This document shows positions 34,177-42,283 of a DNA stretch of 64,000 nt, piece by piece (the first letter of the stretch is position 1; every line of letters starts with the position of its first letter). The DNA comes from Oxalobacteraceae sp. CFBP 8761. Lineage in GTDB: Bacteria > Pseudomonadota > Gammaproteobacteria > Burkholderiales > Burkholderiaceae_D. A program made the position numbers and the translations under genes. The stretch covers positions 372,001 through 436,000 of the forward strand of contig JACYUE010000002.1 in NCBI GenBank assembly GCA_014841595.1. Reading direction: 5' to 3'. The notes under the pieces are model-generated. The model was not told the DNA's origin, did not search any database, and worked only from the letters and a program-made list of their open reading frames with translations.

Positions 34177-35427
34177 GTGAAGATCCTGTTGCTGATGCAT
34201 AGCTTGTCCGCCGGCGGCGCAGAGCGCGCCGCGTGCACACTGGCCAACTTCTGGGCGCGCAAGGGGAGCGAGGTGACCATCGTCACGCTGGCGCCGGTCA
34301 GCGCCGATTTTTATCCGCTCGATCGCAGGGTAGGGCGCATTTCGCTCGATCTGGCCGGGGCCAGTCGCCATGCGCTCCATGGCCTGTGGCAGAACACAAG
34401 GCGGGTGATGGCGTTGCGGCGCCTGTTGCGCAGTCTTCGGCCAGACATCGCGCTCGCAATGATGAGCACGCCAAATGTGCTGCTGGCCCTTGCCAGCCTG
34501 TGGTTGCCAGCGTTGCAGACGATCGGTTCCGAGCGTTGCTATCCGCCGCACGCACCGCTCGGCCGCCTGTGGCACGTTCTGCGCCGCACGCTGTACGGCA
34601 GGCTGTCGGCCATGGTGGCGTTGACGGGCGAGTGCGCGCACTGGATCGAAACGCGAACATCGGCGTCACGGGTGGTCGTCATTCCCAATGCCATCGCCTG
34701 GCCACTGCCGGACAATCCGCCGCGGCGCAGTCTTCCCAGACTGTGCCAGCCGCAGCGCAAGCGCCTGCTCGCCGTCGGGCGCCTCGACCCCGTGAAAAAC
34801 TTCGATGCACTGATCGTCGCGTTCGCGCGCCTGGCGGGTGCCTTTCCGGAGTGGGATCTGGTCATTCTTGGGGAGGGGCCCGAGCGTGCCCGGCTGGCAG
34901 CGACGATCGGGGGCATGGGACTGGTGCAGCGCGTGGCCATGCCAGGGATGGCCGGCAATGTCGCGTACTGGTATGGCCAGGCCGATCTCTTTGCGCTGAC
35001 CTCGTTTTCCGAAGGCTTTCCCAACGTCCTGTCCGAAGCGATGGCTCATGGCGTGCCTGCGGTCAGCGTCGATTGCAATACAGGGCCGCGGGACATCATC
35101 CGGCACGGTATCGACGGTCTGCTGGTCCCGCCAGATGATATCGCCGCCCTGAGCGAGGCATTGTCACGCCTGATGGGAGACGCGGCATTGCGCGGGCAGT
35201 TGGCGATCAATGCGACGCAGGCGAGGGAGCGCTTCTCGGTCGAGAAGATCGGGCAGATGTGGGAAACATTGTTTTTGTCGCTGTGCGGCAGTCAGGCACT
35301 GGCTCATGCAGGTGGCCACAAACTCAGCCATGCAGGCACGCAAAAAGTCAGCCATGCAGGCAACCACGAAGTCAGCCATGCAGACAGCCGGTTGGTTGCA
35401 ACGGAAGACCCTGCCCATGAACCATGA
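34177..35427 (+). CDS. GT4-family glycosyltransferase with SHAG-type repeat tail
   Basis: The 416-aa protein is a GT-B fold retaining glycosyltransferase: N-terminal GGAERAACTLANFWARKG, then VGRLDPVKNFDALI at the start of the C-terminal Rossmann domain, and the E-x7-E motif in SFSEGFPNVLSEAMAHGVP. GTG 34177 is preferred because GGAG lies 8 nt before it and the protein then begins MKILLLMHSLSAGG like its relatives; GTG 34150 is an alternative. It is closely related along its length to the last glycosyltransferase of the locus (46222-47370), with GPRDIIRHGIDG shared. The C-terminus has four 8-residue repeats with SHAG cores. It overlaps the next gene by 11 bp. Confidence 0.88.
   Translation: MKILLLMHSLSAGGAERAACTLANFWARKGSEVTIVTLAPVSADFYPLDRRVGRISLDLAGASRHALHGLWQNTRRVMALRRLLRSLRPDIALAMMSTPNVLLALASLWLPALQTIGSERCYPPHAPLGRLWHVLRRTLYGRLSAMVALTGECAHWIETRTSASRVVVIPNAIAWPLPDNPPRRSLPRLCQPQRKRLLAVGRLDPVKNFDALIVAFARLAGAFPEWDLVILGEGPERARLAATIGGMGLVQRVAMPGMAGNVAYWYGQADLFALTSFSEGFPNVLSEAMAHGVPAVSVDCNTGPRDIIRHGIDGLLVPPDDIAALSEALSRLMGDAALRGQLAINATQARERFSVEKIGQMWETLFLSLCGSQALAHAGGHKLSHAGTQKVSHAGNHEVSHADSRLVATEDPAHEP
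35299..35394 (+). repeat. Four 24-bp in-frame tandem repeats in the glycosyltransferase tail
   Basis: Units at 35299, 35323, 35347 and 35371 encode LAHAGGHK, LSHAGTQK, VSHAGNHE and VSHADSRL, around the DNA core AGCCATGCAGGCA. The ATG inside each unit is in frame with the downstream polymerase gene, so the array could also affect re-initiation there. Confidence 0.85.
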
Positions 35428-36760
35428 CCTCGCCGCCGGCAACGAAGCGAGGCTGCCCAACTGGCATGGGTCACGAACACCGCCACGCACTGACCACCGG
35501 TTTTTCGTCAGATACCACACGCTGTTGATGGCGGTTGCGCTTGGCGCCATGTACGCCAATCTGCCGGTTTATTTATATGTCCTCGATACGCGATTATTAC
35601 CGAAGTTTATTTATTTCGGCATCTTTGCATTCATTGCGCCGCTGATGGCCATACGGTGGCAGGCACTTGGCGATTACCTGGTGTCGCCATTCGCGTTGTG
35701 GGCATTATTATTATTTTCTTTGAATATGATCCACTTGGCTGGTTTTCCTGCCAGCGCGGACGTTGGAGGGGCTGCGTTCATGGATATGCATGCCGAAGCC
35801 AGGCGCTCCATGATCACGACACGCGAACAATATATTCTGTTCGCCCTGTTCCTGGGATTCGTTGCCTATATCTCCCCCGCGAGAATGTATTTGCGGATCA
35901 TGTTCGTCCTTATGGCCGTCGTGCCATGCGCCGTCATCGTCGATTTTGCCAATCCAGGATTGTTGTATCCGGTTGATCTGACCGGTGCAGTGCTTGGGCG
36001 GGCGGCAGCCATGTTCATCAATCCGAACCTGGCTGGAGAAGCCATCCTGCACATCGTGGTACTCGGCTTTGCCGTGCTTGATCGCCGCTATCGGATGCCC
36101 CTGTTTTTATTGGCCGGGATCGCCATCCTGACCACATTTTCCCGTGCCGCAATCATTGCGTGGATGGTATTGCTGGGGCTCTTTATTTACAAACGAACAT
36201 TACCGAAATCCGCTGTGATATCACTGACAATTGCGATCGGTATTCTTCTCGTCTTTATCGGCAGCTTCGAAAGTTATATATCTTCCAGAGAAGAATTTGA
36301 AGACGCAGCCACCAATATTCTGTCGAGGCTCAACTTCTTCTCCAGCTTTACCTTCGATGATGATAGCTCGGAAGAGCGGGCAGGTGTGATTCGGGCTGGT
36401 TGGGATTTATTTCTTCAAAACCCTTTATTTGGTTCAGGTGCTGGCGCCACGCATTTTTGGCGACACCGGGGAAGCACGCATAACCAGCTTCTTCTTTTAG
36501 CGGCCGAATATGGCGTCATGGGGATTTTATTATGGGGATGGATGCTCATCATGCTCTGTAAAAGCAGGTTTTTCAGCGATCCGGGGTTGCGGTATGCGAT
36601 GGCATTCCTGTTCGCGTTCATGTCGATGTTCACCCATCAGATGCTCGATGCCGCCTCGTACTGGCTGGCCACGTTCGCGCTGTTATGCGCCATGCCGGGC
36701 AGTGCACCGGCCGGCTCACTGACGCCTTGGCCCTGGCCCAGGCAACGCATGGCGCGCTAG
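35417..36760 (+). CDS. O-antigen ligase/Wzy polymerase family protein
   Basis: The 447-aa protein has about eleven membrane helices and the Wzy_C (O-antigen ligase/polymerase) domain. Its signatures include INPNLAGEAILHIVVLGF, TTFSRAAIIAWMVLLGLF and a periplasmic loop with GSGAGATHFWRHRGSTHNQLLLLAAEYG; the H-N pair in STHNQ is typical. It likely polymerises the flipped repeat unit. The start at 35417 has GGAAG 8 nt upstream and overlaps the preceding glycosyltransferase by 11 bp. GC content is visibly lower than in neighbours (many TTATTTAT and ATTATTATT strings), as is common for polymerase genes that travel between strains. Confidence 0.85.
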   Translation: MNHDLAAGNEARLPNWHGSRTPPRTDHRFFVRYHTLLMAVALGAMYANLPVYLYVLDTRLLPKFIYFGIFAFIAPLMAIRWQALGDYLVSPFALWALLLFSLNMIHLAGFPASADVGGAAFMDMHAEARRSMITTREQYILFALFLGFVAYISPARMYLRIMFVLMAVVPCAVIVDFANPGLLYPVDLTGAVLGRAAAMFINPNLAGEAILHIVVLGFAVLDRRYRMPLFLLAGIAILTTFSRAAIIAWMVLLGLFIYKRTLPKSAVISLTIAIGILLVFIGSFESYISSREEFEDAATNILSRLNFFSSFTFDDDSSEERAGVIRAGWDLFLQNPLFGSGAGATHFWRHRGSTHNQLLLLAAEYGVMGILLWGWMLIMLCKSRFFSDPGLRYAMAFLFAFMSMFTHQMLDAASYWLATFALLCAMPGSAPAGSLTPWPWPRQRMAR

Positions 36761-36871
36761 CGCCGAAAAAACGCCGTCCAGCATGTCATGACCCGACCGG
36801 CCCGGCCTGCATCACATCACGCGTGCTTGCACGCACAAACGGTATCGACGACGCGCTCTTCGTACTCAACC

Positions 36872-37897
36872 ATGGCTTTCGCAAAATTTGTCATTTCGCT
36901 CGACTTCGAGCTGTTCTGGGGCGTCGCCGATACGCAGACGATTGCTGGCTACGGGCGCAATGTGCTGGGCGAATGGCAGGCCGTGCCCCGTATGCTGGCC
37001 TTGTTCGCGCGCTACGGTGTGCGCGTGACCTGGGCAACGGTCGGGATGATCATGTGCCGCAACTACGATGACTGGCGCGCCACCCGGCCGGCGCTCTTGC
37101 CAGGCTATGCACGCCGTTCGCTGTCACCGTATGGCATGGACCAGTTCGTACGCAGCTATCCGCGGCTGTTCTTCGCTCGGCCACTGGTCGAGCAAATCCT
37201 GGCAGCGCAGGGGCAAGAACTGGGGACGCACACCTATGGTCATTTCTATTGCAATGAAGCGGGCGCATCACCGGCGCAATTTGCGGCGGACCTCGCATGC
37301 GCGCAATCGGTGGCTGCCGGCATGGGTGCCAGCTTGCGTAGCGCGGTACTGCCACGCAATCAGATTGTCGCGGCTTTCCTCCCCATTCTGTCCCAGGCGG
37401 CGATTCAGGTTTATCGCGGCAATGCGCGGCACCCGTTGTACCGCCATGGCGACGCCGTGGTCGGCGGCATTGCCGGTCGCGCAGCACGCTTTGCCGATGC
37501 CTGCCTGCCGCTGAGCGGCAAGCGCACCGTACGCCCGCAGTCGCATGGCGCACTGGTGAATGTGCCGGGGAGCCAGTTTCTCTACCCGTGGTCGCGGCGG
37601 CACCGTGCGTTGTTGCCCCTGCGCCTGCGTCGCCTGAAGCAGGGGATGGCGCTGGCAGCGCGTGAGGGTAGTACATTTCATCTGTGGTGGCATCCGCACA
37701 ATTTTGGCGTGAACCTGGATGAGAATCTGGCACAGCTCGAAGTGTTGCTGCGCCACTACCAGCGCCTGGCCGACACCCATGGCATGCAAAGCCAATGCAT
37801 GGCCGACTTTGCCTCAGCATCGGCTTCCCCCTCCGCTTCTGCCTCCGCAACTGCCTTTACTTCGCCCGCCGTGCCGGGCGCACGGGATCCGTCATGA
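36872..37897 (+). CDS. Polysaccharide deacetylase family protein
   Basis: The 341-aa protein has NodB-type motifs: VISLDFELFWGV with the catalytic Asp and Glu region, ELGTHTYGHFYCNE (the metal-binding H-x3-H motif) and, late, FHLWWHPHNFG. It probably removes acetyl groups from the polysaccharide or its lipid-linked precursor. There is no signal peptide, so it may act in the cytoplasm. The product ends in a Ser/Ala-rich stretch (ASASASPSASASATAF). The ATG at 36872 is chosen as the start of the conserved part; no strong ribosome site precedes it. The stop overlaps the next start by 4 bp. Confidence 0.85.
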   Translation: MAFAKFVISLDFELFWGVADTQTIAGYGRNVLGEWQAVPRMLALFARYGVRVTWATVGMIMCRNYDDWRATRPALLPGYARRSLSPYGMDQFVRSYPRLFFARPLVEQILAAQGQELGTHTYGHFYCNEAGASPAQFAADLACAQSVAAGMGASLRSAVLPRNQIVAAFLPILSQAAIQVYRGNARHPLYRHGDAVVGGIAGRAARFADACLPLSGKRTVRPQSHGALVNVPGSQFLYPWSRRHRALLPLRLRRLKQGMALAAREGSTFHLWWHPHNFGVNLDENLAQLEVLLRHYQRLADTHGMQSQCMADFASASASPSASASATAFTSPAVPGARDPS

Positions 37898-39030
37898 TGC
37901 GCCACGTACTGCATGTCATCACCGGCCTGGCAGTGGGGGGCGCCGAGATGGCGCTGTACCGGCTCATCCTCGCGTTTCGCGATAGCCAGTACCGCCACAC
38001 GGTCATTGCCCTCAGCCCAGGCGGCGGCATGTATTCGCGGTTTGTCGCGTCCGGCATCACGCTGATCGTGCTCGATGTGCGGCGCGCGCCCGTCAGCGAC
38101 CTCGTGCGCCTGATCCGCCTGATGCGCACGATGCGTCCCGATATCGTCCAGACCTGGCTCTATCACGCCGATTTTCTCGGCGGCCTGGCAGCCCGGCTCG
38201 CCGGCAACCGCAATGTCATCTGGGGCGTTCGCACGACCGATGTCGACGGCGGCTGTGCGCGCAGCACCGCGTTTGTGCGCTATCTGTGCGCCTCGTTGTC
38301 GCGCTGGGTGCCGCACACCATTGTGTGCGTGGCCGAGGCGGCGCGCCGCTCCCATTCCCTGCTTGGCTACGATGCCAACCGGATGGTGGTCGTGGGCAAT
38401 GGCTTCGATCTGTCGGCATTCACGCCCGGCCATGACGAGCGCGCAGCGCTGCGGGCACGCTGCGGCTTTGCGGCTGACGACATCGTGCTCGGTACGCTGG
38501 GGCGTTTCAACCTCGACAAGGACTATGCCAACTTCGTCAACGCCGCCGGCCAGCTTGCCAGCCGTTACCCGCAGCTGCGCTTCCTGATGATTGGCAAGAA
38601 CCTGGATGCAGACAACGCCGAACTGTTGCGCTGGATCGCTGCCACGGGTTACACGGAGCGCTTCGTCTTGCTGGGCGAACGCACCGACATTGCCATCTGC
38701 CTGTCCGCCATGGACATTTTCTGCCTCTCCTCGCGCACCGAGGCTTTTCCCAATGTGGTGGGCGAGGCGATGGCGATGGGGTTGCCGTGCGTGGCAACCG
38801 ATGTTGGCGACGTCGCCGTCCTGATGGCGGACACGGGCGTGCTGGTGCCCCGGGCCAACGCCGACGCGCTCGCGCAGGGCGTGGCGGGACTGGTAGCGCT
38901 GGACCCCGCGCATCGCAGGCAAATGGGGCAGCAGGCCAGGGCGCGGATCGGCGCCCGGTTCACGATGGGGTGCGTGCGGGCGCGCTTCGAGCGCATTTAT
39001 GAAGGCGTCATTGCGAGAGGGGAACTCTGA
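37894..39030 (+). CDS. GT4-family glycosyltransferase
   Basis: The 378-aa protein has the GT-B architecture: N-terminal HVITGLAVGGAEMALYRLI, the interdomain VVVGNGFDLSAFTPG, C-terminal LGTLGRFNLDKDYANFV, and the E-x7-E donor motif in SSRTEAFPNVVGEAMAMGLP. It should add one sugar to the lipid-linked repeat unit on the cytoplasmic side. It starts with MM on an ATG overlapping the deacetylase stop by 4 bp, and its own stop shares one base with the asnB-like start, so three genes are tightly coupled. Confidence 0.88.
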   Translation: MMRHVLHVITGLAVGGAEMALYRLILAFRDSQYRHTVIALSPGGGMYSRFVASGITLIVLDVRRAPVSDLVRLIRLMRTMRPDIVQTWLYHADFLGGLAARLAGNRNVIWGVRTTDVDGGCARSTAFVRYLCASLSRWVPHTIVCVAEAARRSHSLLGYDANRMVVVGNGFDLSAFTPGHDERAALRARCGFAADDIVLGTLGRFNLDKDYANFVNAAGQLASRYPQLRFLMIGKNLDADNAELLRWIAATGYTERFVLLGERTDIAICLSAMDIFCLSSRTEAFPNVVGEAMAMGLPCVATDVGDVAVLMADTGVLVPRANADALAQGVAGLVALDPAHRRQMGQQARARIGARFTMGCVRARFERIYEGVIARGEL

Positions 39031-41075
39031 TGTGCGGATTCACTGGATTTCTGGCTGCGGCGCCTTTACCGGCAACTGATCAGGTCGGCTGGCTCAGGCG
39101 CATGACCGATGCGATCTACCATCGTGGCCCCGACGACGCCGGCTACTGGTCCGACGGCGAGCATGGCATCGCCCTGGGCCACCGGCGCCTGGCGATCATC
39201 GACCTGTCCCCGGCCGGTCAGCAACCGATGCGCTCGTGCTCGAACCGCTTCGTGCTTGTCTTCAACGGCGAAATCTATAACCACCTGGCCATGCGCAACG
39301 AGCTCGAGGCGAGTGCCGGTGTGTGCGGGTGGCGCGGTCGTTCCGATACCGAAACGTTGCTTGCCGGTTTCGATGCGTGGGGCATTGCGGCCACGGTCGA
39401 ACGCGCCATCGGCATGTTCGCCTTTGCCGTCTGGGACCGGCAGACGGGCGTGCTGACGCTGGGGCGCGACCGCGTCGGCGAAAAGCCCCTGTATTACGGC
39501 TGGCAGGGCAGGGGAGACGATGCGGTGTTCCTGTTCGGTTCCGAACTCAAGGCACTGCGCGCACATCCGGCCTGTGCTGCCGATATCGATCGCGCGGCGC
39601 TGTGCCTGCAACTGCGGCACAGTTATGTGCCGGCGCCGCATTCGATCTATCGCGGCATCGCCAAGCTGCCGCCGGGCTGCCTGCTCACCGTCTCGGCGGG
39701 GCGCCCGGAACCGGTGCTGCACACGTATTGGTCGGCAGCACAGCAGTGCACGGCGGGCGCGGCCACGCCGTTTGCGGGCACGCCAGCGCAAGCCGTCGAG
39801 GCGCTCGACACCTTGCTCAGGGCCGCCGTCGGCGCGCAGATGATGGCTGACGTCCCGCTGGGTGCGTTTCTGTCCGGCGGCGTCGACTCGTCGACGATCG
39901 TCGCGCTGATGCAGGCTTGTTCAACACGGCCGGTGCAGACATTTTCGATCGGGTTTCACGAGCAGGGCTTCGACGAGGCGCCCCATGCAAAAGCCGTGGC
40001 CCGTCATCTCGGCACCGATCACACCGAGCTGTACGTGACAGCCGCGCAGGCCCAGTCCGTGATTCCACGGCTGCCGTCGATGTACGACGAGCCGTTCTCC
40101 GACTCGTCCCAGATTCCCACGTTCCTGGTATCCCAGCTGGCGCGTCGGCACGTCACGGTGTCGCTGTCGGGCGACGCCGGTGACGAACTGTTTTGCGGCT
40201 ACACCCGCTATGGTTTCGCCGCGCACCTGTGGAAGTCGATCAGCGCGGCGCCGTTGCCCGTACGCCGGCTCGCTGCACGGGGCATCACGCGGATGCCGGT
40301 GGCTTCGTGGAACCGGCTGGCGCGCACGCTGAGGCCGTGTCTGCCGCGCGCCATGCGCTTTGCCAACACGGGCGACAAGCTGCACAAAGGCGCGCACATC
40401 ATGGCCAGCGCGTCGCTCGACGCGGTGTACCTCGGCCTCGTGTCGCACTGGGACGATCCGGCCGCACTCGTGATCGGTGGCCATGAGCCGCCCACCTTGC
40501 TGCGCGGCGCCGCGCCGGTGCTGGCCGGGCTCGGTGGTGTCGAACGCATGATGGCGCTCGACACGCTGACCTACCTGCCTGACGACATCCTGGTCAAGGT
40601 TGACCGGGCAGCCATGAGCGTGTCGCTGGAAACGCGGGTGCCGTTTCTGGATCACCGCGTGATTGAATTCGCCGCACGGTTGCCGCTGGCGCTGAAACTG
40701 CGCGATGGCGTGGGCAAGTGGGCGCTGCGGCAGGTGTTGTATCGCTACGTGCCGCAAGCACTCATCGAGCGGCCCAAAATGGGCTTTGGCGTGCCCATTG
40801 GCGACTGGCTGCGGGGCCCGCTGCGCGACTGGGCCGAAACCCTGCTGGCCGAGTCGCGGCTGCGCAGCGAAGGCTTCTTCGAGCCTGCGCTGTTGCGCAC
40901 CCGCTGGCGCGAGCACCTGGATGGCCGCCGCAACTGGCAATACCACTTGTGGGATGTCCTGATGTTCCAGTCGTGGCTCGAACAGCAGGCCGGGCCGCAC
41001 CGTGAAGCGGATGACGCCGCGCTGCACTGCCCGGCGCCGCCGGCTGTCGCGGCCCCATGCCCACTGGCGACATGA
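39030..41075 (+). CDS. asnB: Asparagine synthase (glutamine-hydrolysing)-like amidotransferase
   Basis: The 681-aa protein has an N-terminal class II glutamine amidotransferase domain with catalytic Cys2 (MCGFTGF), RGPDD and NGEIYNH motifs, followed by a synthetase domain with the SGGVDSS pyrophosphate loop and SLSGDAGDELFCGY. AsnB-like enzymes in EPS clusters often amidate sugar uronates or amino-acid substituents and do not serve asparagine supply. Here that fits the two GNAT/FemAB-like genes close by, but it remains inference. The ATG overlaps the preceding TGA by one base and has a GAGAGGGG site. Confidence 0.87.
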   Translation: MCGFTGFLAAAPLPATDQVGWLRRMTDAIYHRGPDDAGYWSDGEHGIALGHRRLAIIDLSPAGQQPMRSCSNRFVLVFNGEIYNHLAMRNELEASAGVCGWRGRSDTETLLAGFDAWGIAATVERAIGMFAFAVWDRQTGVLTLGRDRVGEKPLYYGWQGRGDDAVFLFGSELKALRAHPACAADIDRAALCLQLRHSYVPAPHSIYRGIAKLPPGCLLTVSAGRPEPVLHTYWSAAQQCTAGAATPFAGTPAQAVEALDTLLRAAVGAQMMADVPLGAFLSGGVDSSTIVALMQACSTRPVQTFSIGFHEQGFDEAPHAKAVARHLGTDHTELYVTAAQAQSVIPRLPSMYDEPFSDSSQIPTFLVSQLARRHVTVSLSGDAGDELFCGYTRYGFAAHLWKSISAAPLPVRRLAARGITRMPVASWNRLARTLRPCLPRAMRFANTGDKLHKGAHIMASASLDAVYLGLVSHWDDPAALVIGGHEPPTLLRGAAPVLAGLGGVERMMALDTLTYLPDDILVKVDRAAMSVSLETRVPFLDHRVIEFAARLPLALKLRDGVGKWALRQVLYRYVPQALIERPKMGFGVPIGDWLRGPLRDWAETLLAESRLRSEGFFEPALLRTRWREHLDGRRNWQYHLWDVLMFQSWLEQQAGPHREADDAALHCPAPPAVAAPCPLAT

Positions 41076-41115
41076 CCCTCGTGCATCGCGTCCGATCTTC
41101 CTGAGGATGAACACC

Positions 41116-42282
41116 ATGAACAAGAAAATCGTTATTTCGGTTAATACCGCCTGGAATATCCACAATTTTCGCTCCGGCCTGGTCAAGGCCCTGATTGCGC
41201 AAGGCTATGACGTCATGGTCATGGCGCCCGCCGATGCCTATGCGCACCGGCTGGCATCGCTCGGCTGTCGTTTCAAGACCGTTTCAATGGACAATAACGG
41301 CACCAGCCCCAGTCGCGACTTGTCGCTGCTGGTCAAGTATTGGCGTGTCTTGCAATCGGTGCGTCCGCTGGCCTATCTGGGCTACACGATCAAGCCGAAC
41401 ATCTATGGATCGATTGCCGCGCACCGGCTCGGTATTCCGGTCATCAACAATATCGCGGGTCTCGGCGCGACCTTCATCAACAACTCTCCATTAACGTACC
41501 TCGTCAAGCAGCTGTACCGCTGCTCGCTCAGGCATTCGAACCGGGTGTTCTTCCAGAATGCCGATGATTGCAAGCTGTTCGTCGACGCGGGCCTGGCGCG
41601 GCCCGACGTGGTCGAAGTCCTGCCCGGCTCCGGGATCGACTTGCAGCAATTCCAGCCGGATCCGGTGCAGCTACCCGCAGCGGAGGCGTTTTGTTTCTTG
41701 CTGGTGGCCAGGATGCTTCGCGACAAAGGTATTGAGGAATACGCCGCCGCAGCGCGCATCGTGCGTCAGCAGTTGCCAGGGGTGCGGTTCCAGCTGCTGG
41801 GGCCGATCGATGCGCACAATCCGAACTCGATCCCGGTTGAGCGGATCGCGGGCTGGAAAACCAGCGGTCTGATCGAGTACATGAAAGAGACCGACGACGT
41901 CAGGCCCTACCTGGCGCGTGCCGATTGCGTCGTGTTGCCGTCGTACCGCGAGGGCGTGCCGCATACGTTGCTCGAGGCGGCGGCGATGGCACGTCCGATC
42001 ATTGCCACGAATGTGGCCGGCTGCAAGGATATCGTGGAGCATCAGGCCAATGGCTTGCTATGCAATGTAAAAGATGCGGCCGACCTGGCCGACAAGATGA
42101 TCCGGATGGTCGGCCTGACGCAGGCGCAGCGCCTGGCCATGGGCCAGGCGGGCAGGACCAAGGTCGTCGCGCAATTCGATGAAAACGTCGTGATTGCGCG
42201 CTACCTGAGCGCGCTGCGGCAGATCGAAGCCAATGGGCACGCACATGCCGTGCAGGGCCTCGAAACAACGGCGCAAGTCTGA
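41116..42282 (+). CDS. GT4-family glycosyltransferase (PglA/WbpX-like)
   Basis: The 388-aa protein starts MNKKIVISVNTAWNIHNFRS, the N-terminus seen in PglA and similar transferases that add GalNAc or related sugars to a lipid-linked sugar. YTIKPNIYGSIAAHRLGIP, NNIAGLGATF and VEVLPGSGIDLQQF are further family marks. FLLVARMLRDKGIEEYA opens the donor domain, and SYREGVPHTLLEAAAMARP holds E-x7-E. With the UDP-sugar 4-epimerase upstream, transfer of a GalNAc-type sugar is plausible. ATG 41116 is chosen over 41107 because GAGG is spaced 8 nt from it. The next gene begins one base after its stop. Confidence 0.87.
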   Translation: MNKKIVISVNTAWNIHNFRSGLVKALIAQGYDVMVMAPADAYAHRLASLGCRFKTVSMDNNGTSPSRDLSLLVKYWRVLQSVRPLAYLGYTIKPNIYGSIAAHRLGIPVINNIAGLGATFINNSPLTYLVKQLYRCSLRHSNRVFFQNADDCKLFVDAGLARPDVVEVLPGSGIDLQQFQPDPVQLPAAEAFCFLLVARMLRDKGIEEYAAAARIVRQQLPGVRFQLLGPIDAHNPNSIPVERIAGWKTSGLIEYMKETDDVRPYLARADCVVLPSYREGVPHTLLEAAAMARPIIATNVAGCKDIVEHQANGLLCNVKDAADLADKMIRMVGLTQAQRLAMGQAGRTKVVAQFDENVVIARYLSALRQIEANGHAHAVQGLETTAQV

Positions 42283-42283
42283 T

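Noticed and set aside
35299..35394. CRISPR or REP array
   Set aside because: The 24-bp units are directly adjacent, coding and in frame, with no spacers.
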